This document shows positions 61,534-64,000 of a stretch of DNA of 64,000 nt, piece after piece. A program made the position numbers and the translations under genes. The notes under the pieces are model-generated. The model made no database searches, was not told the origin of the DNA, and worked only from the letters and a program-made list of their open reading frames with translations. This stretch comes from Isoetes taiwanensis (Eukaryota > Streptophyta > Lycopodiopsida > Isoetales > Isoetaceae). The stretch lies in contig JAJEKV010000022.1 of assembly GCA_021234155.1 (NCBI GenBank), positions 6,836,132 through 6,900,131 on the forward strand, given 5' to 3'. The number at the start of each line of letters is the position of its first letter. Positions within the stretch are counted from its first letter, which is position 1.

Positions 61534-61899
61534 GGTAGTAGGGCGCGAGCTCTCGTGGTCCATGCGTGATCCATCGAATCGGCGCGTGCTACTGAGCCGT
61601 GAAGAAGAAGAAGAAAGAAGTAGCACGCTTTTAGCGACGGCCGCGGCGTGTTCTCACTCGATCCACGCAAGGCCGCCCTCGACTCGAGGGTTGTTTCTTT
61701 TCTTGGGTTGACCACCCCATTATCATATCATCATCTCTCTTCTTTCGGGGCTCCCCAGCGAGCACCCCTCGTGGTGGGTTCCTCAGACGCCTCCCCAAGA
61801 CGGCTAGTGCCGACGGGTCCCTCCAGTGCTCCCATACCGCGTCAGTGTGCATGCAATATGCTCTTCCGGGAAGGGTGCCACAGAGATCGCTACCCGCAC
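61534..61899 (-). other. cob intron 2, group II-like (position 787)
   Basis: It begins GTGCGGG, as group II introns do, after the first base of codon 263. Exon 3 resumes near 61,533. Length is about 366 bp. I could not pick out a standard domain V. A stem GCGTGCTACT/AGTAGCACGC (about 61,585-61,630) encloses a TTC repeat and lies where the 3' domains should be. Confidence 0.6.
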
Positions 61900-61993
61900 C
61901 AGGTATATAATTGTCAGGATGCCCCAGAAGATTAGGTGCATGAAAAACCGAAAGAGAAAGAGAGATGGCAAATGCTACCCAACCTGCTGGATC

Positions 61994-62453
61994 CGAGGGT
62001 AGACACACACGAGTCCCTCACAGGACCGTACACGGTGGTTTCCCATCATACGGCTCGCCCCCCTTACTTCTTCTCCCGAGGTACGTTCCGCAAGGAGTTT
62101 GACCCAGAATGCGTGACAGACATCATGAGGGCGCGTGGTTCTCGGTACATCGCCGCCCCCCGAGTCGGGACTCGTGGAGGTTCCCCCTTTCTCTTCTCCT
62201 TTAACTAGTTCTTCTTGGTTGGTCTCAGGACACGCAGGGGTCTCCCTTTCCCTCCCCAAAGCTGGAAGTACTCATGCTGGTGCCCGGAGCATGTGACTCT
62301 ATTCACAACGATGCGATCTAGCTAGAGGTTTCCCACCCACGAGCTCCAGCCCCCAGCGCTATCACTTGGGTGGTCCGTGGTGGGTTCAGTGCCGACTGAC
62401 CCGGCACAATGTCTTCGCGACACCAGCGATACAGAGGGGCTCGTTCTCCGCAC
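61994..62453 (-). other. cob intron 1, group II (position 693)
   Basis: It starts GTGCGG directly after codon 231. Domain V is clear at 62,056-62,023: GAGCCGTA, a bulged stem with GAAA loop, and TACGGTCC, 34 nt. The end is near 61,994 (CTACCCTCG before GAT of exon 2). Length is about 460 bp, with no maturase ORF, so splicing would rely on trans-acting factors. Confidence 0.85.
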
Positions 62454-63211
62454 TTTGACGTGGGAATGGAGATAAGGAGCTGTTTTATCCGCAGAAGAAT
62501 TGATACCTGATGGGTTATTGGATCCGTATTTATACGGTACAGCCGGATGAACGATACTAGCGCCTACTATTGGAAAGGGAAGTAAGTAATGAGGGCTAGA
62601 AAAACGATTTGAGGTGGCATTGTCTACGGAGAAGCCACCCCGAGGCCGAGTTACTATAGTGTCTCCTACGACGGGTGTGGCGCTAGCTGGGCTCGTAATC
62701 GCTGTCACTCCCCGAAAGCTCATTTAACCCCATGAGGGTACGTATCCCATAAGAACTGTTATGATCATTGATGAGAGAATGACCGCTCCAATACACCGAA
62801 CTGATTCCCTAAGACTCGCATAACTCCCATGATGTGAACCGCAAAGAATATAAGAATGAACCACAATGAAAAACGGACTGGCCCCATTAGCATGCATATG
62901 ACGGAGCCACCAGCCTCCTTTCACATCTCTCATTATGTGTTCTACGCTTGAGAAAGCTGGATCCACATGAGGTGTATGATGCATAGCTAGAAAAACTCCT
63001 ATAATTATCTAAATGACTGAAAAAGGACCAACTAACAGACCAAGGACCCGCCGATAACTTAAATTGCTCAGAGTCAGATGATCTATCAAATGATGGTTAA
63101 GTGTAGGAAATAGAGGTTATTTGAGAATCGATGGTCGTCTGGCCATACTATGCTTTTTTGTTCGTTGACACAGCGCGTAACCGATGGAGCCATACACCCT
63201 CGATGAATTCA

Positions 63212-63283
63212 CGGAGTACAGCCAAGTGGAACGGCATCGGTTTTTGATACCGACACGCAAAGGTTCGAATCCTTTCACCCCAA
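63212..63283 (+). tRNA. trnQ: Mitochondrial tRNA-Gln (UUG), needs C-to-U editing
   Basis: 72-nt cloverleaf with anticodon loop TTTTGAT (anticodon TTG), anticodon stem TCGGT/ACCGA and T arm AAAGG-TTCGAAT-CCTTT. The body closely matches plant mitochondrial tRNA-Gln. Acceptor CGGAGTA against CACCCCA has three mismatches; each becomes a U-A pair if the C is edited to U, restoring UGGAGUA/UACUCCA. Position 8 is C where U is universal, again editable. It lies 65 bp from cob and diverges from it. Confidence 0.85.
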
Positions 63284-63390
63284 AGTTAGCCGTTCCGTCC
63301 GACTGTCACGTGGTGCAAACGAACTACGCTTACCCCTATCCTATCCTAATCGAAGTTCAAGTTCCAAGCATATAATATATATCTATCTGC

Positions 63391-64000
63391 TATGCTCAAA
63401 TCTCATAGCCTTTGTGGTGGTGCCTTGCTCGTGTTTCCGTTGCCCCATTGGGTCCCGTTTGGCTCGTTCATGGCGGTTGGTTCCACTCCATTGTGGCACC
63501 TTTGTGGCCTCGTTCCGGATTGCCGGCCTTGTTGTGGTTGGTGGCCCCTGCTCTCGCCGCAATTCATAGGCCTTGGATGCCGAACAATGTTCCAAAATTC
63601 ATGCCAAGGATCATCCCCAACAAGTAACATGTCCCCTTCATCTTATATTATAATGTTATTGTGTAAGTGTTGGACCCAGCCCTAATTTGGGCGGCCCAGA
63701 TTTGATGAAATCAATGGAAGAGATGATGCCACGTCAGATTAACATGGTTTTTTTTTTGCTAGGGTTAGCGAGGGCGGCCATCGCACCTTCGAGCACAATC
63801 TCTGGAACAATCTCTGGAACAATCTCTGGAATTTGGATGCTCAGAATGGTGCTAGAGGTGGGGCTGGAAGCGAAAATGTCAAGGTATAGGGATTATTTTG
63901 TGCCTCCAATTTCTGGTCATGTTTGTGAGCCGGATCTCATGTCTTCATGGCTAGGCATGGACAGTCGTATGTGCTCTGGCGCTGATGATCTGCCAAGATG
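63391..64000 (+). other. Unassigned sequence at window end
   Basis: Open in + frames at 63,392-63,685 and 63,412-63,627 with Trp/Pro/Cys-rich, non-domain sequence. From about 63,740 a frame runs to the window edge and contains SGTISGTISG from a 12-bp repeat, then acidic and Met/Ser-rich sequence. It could be a 5' exon continuing outside the window. No family is recognised. Confidence 0.3.
63795..63830 (+). repeat. Three tandem copies of a 12 bp unit
   Basis: ACAATCTCTGGA repeated three times without change. It is in frame with the open reading frame that reaches the window end, adding Thr-Ile-Ser-Gly repeats. Confidence 0.95.

Larger units (their letters stand above)
61157..63146 (-). pseudogene. 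cob: Mitochondrial apocytochrome b, three exons, editing-dependent (NUMT copy)
   Basis: Exon 1 is 63,146-62,454 (693 nt), exon 2 is 61,993-61,900 (94 nt), exon 3 about 61,533-61,157; together 387 codons plus stop. Apocytochrome b is the membrane core of respiratory complex III. Recognisable parts: MHANGAS, PVVGDTIV, GGFSVDNAT, YGSNNP, GWVAFAI, LGHPDNYIP, RSSSSRPIH, GWIGCQPVEA. Five in-frame stops stand at conserved residues: Gln after Lys9 (TAA), Gln in VI*II (TAG), Gln in WG*MS (TAA), Arg in IP*SIP (TGA) and Gln in IG*IA (TAA). All are fixed by U-to-C editing. Many Ser, Pro and His codons need C-to-U changes to give Leu, Phe or Tyr. No frameshift was found. The exon 2/3 joint gives Gly where Ala is usual, so the 3' splice site may be off by a base or two. 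It is probably silent in the nucleus. Confidence 0.9.
60990..63390. other. Mitochondrial DNA insertion (NUMT)
   Basis: A block with a tRNA, a complete three-exon cob and tRNA-Gln, all of mitochondrial type, flanked by nuclear-style AT-rich DNA. The left boundary is near 60,990 and the right somewhere between 63,285 and 63,390. Reading frames are kept and only editing-type differences are seen, so the transfer was DNA-level and recent. An assembly join to mitochondrial DNA is the alternative. Confidence 0.75.

Noticed and set aside
61157-63146. Reading the in-frame stops in cob as simple pseudogene decay
   Set aside because: All five fall at conserved Gln or Arg codons and are U-to-C correctable. 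There are no frameshifts and no stops elsewhere in the exons.
60990-63390. Plastid origin of the organelle block
   Set aside because: Apocytochrome b with these motifs, group II introns at positions 693 and 787, and tRNA-Gln of this type are mitochondrial; no plastid gene is present.

Overview
The window looks like nuclear DNA of a land plant with a large, repeat-rich genome, most likely a lycophyte of the Isoetes type or a fern. The best evidence lies at about 61.0-63.3 kb. There, a mitochondrial cob gene, a tRNA-Gln gene and a second tRNA sit next to nuclear-style DNA. The cob copy has three exons that join in frame without an indel, and two introns at positions 693 and 787 of the coding sequence. 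It has five in-frame stop codons, each at a conserved Gln or Arg, plus many Ser/Pro/His codons where relatives have Leu/Phe/Tyr. That pattern needs both C-to-U and U-to-C RNA editing. U-to-C editing is known from hornworts, ferns and Isoetes-type lycophytes, but not from seed plants or Selaginella. The three acceptor-stem mismatches of tRNA-Gln would also be repaired by C-to-U changes. I read this block as a recent mitochondrial insertion (NUMT).

Layout. 1-17.6 kb: two copies (about 1-6.55 kb and 10.97-17.64 kb) of a long repeat of unknown class, separated by 4.4 kb. They are studded with a near-palindrome (AAATTGGGCG, two bases, CGCCCAATTT). Reading frames are broken in both copies, and the copies differ mainly by small indels at C/G-rich spots. 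17.6-30.5 kb: almost gene-free, with long purine-rich stretches on the + strand (18.6-20.8 and 22.8-26.9 kb) that switch to pyrimidine-rich (26.9-29 kb); one unrecognised two-exon gene fragment lies at 21.3-21.8 kb on the - strand. 30.5-35 kb: a complex direct/inverted repeat array, two adjacent PIF/Harbinger-like MITEs sharing a TAA, the only convincing complete nuclear gene (a two-exon cytochrome P450 of 511 residues), and a 1.1 kb PIF/Harbinger-like element with TTA target duplications.

35-60 kb: AT-rich DNA with minisatellites, two broken copies of the P450 3' end, two Helitron-type 3' ends, inverted LINE tails, and a 5'-truncated LINE (50.4-53.5 kb) bounded by a perfect 13 bp target duplication. 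60.3-64 kb: a (TAGA)n microsatellite, the mitochondrial block, and unassigned DNA to the end.

The genes do not form a pathway. The P450 is the only gene I expect to be functional in the nucleus. The rest is transposon-derived, organelle-derived or unassigned. No computation or database search was run; family names rest on motifs read by eye.
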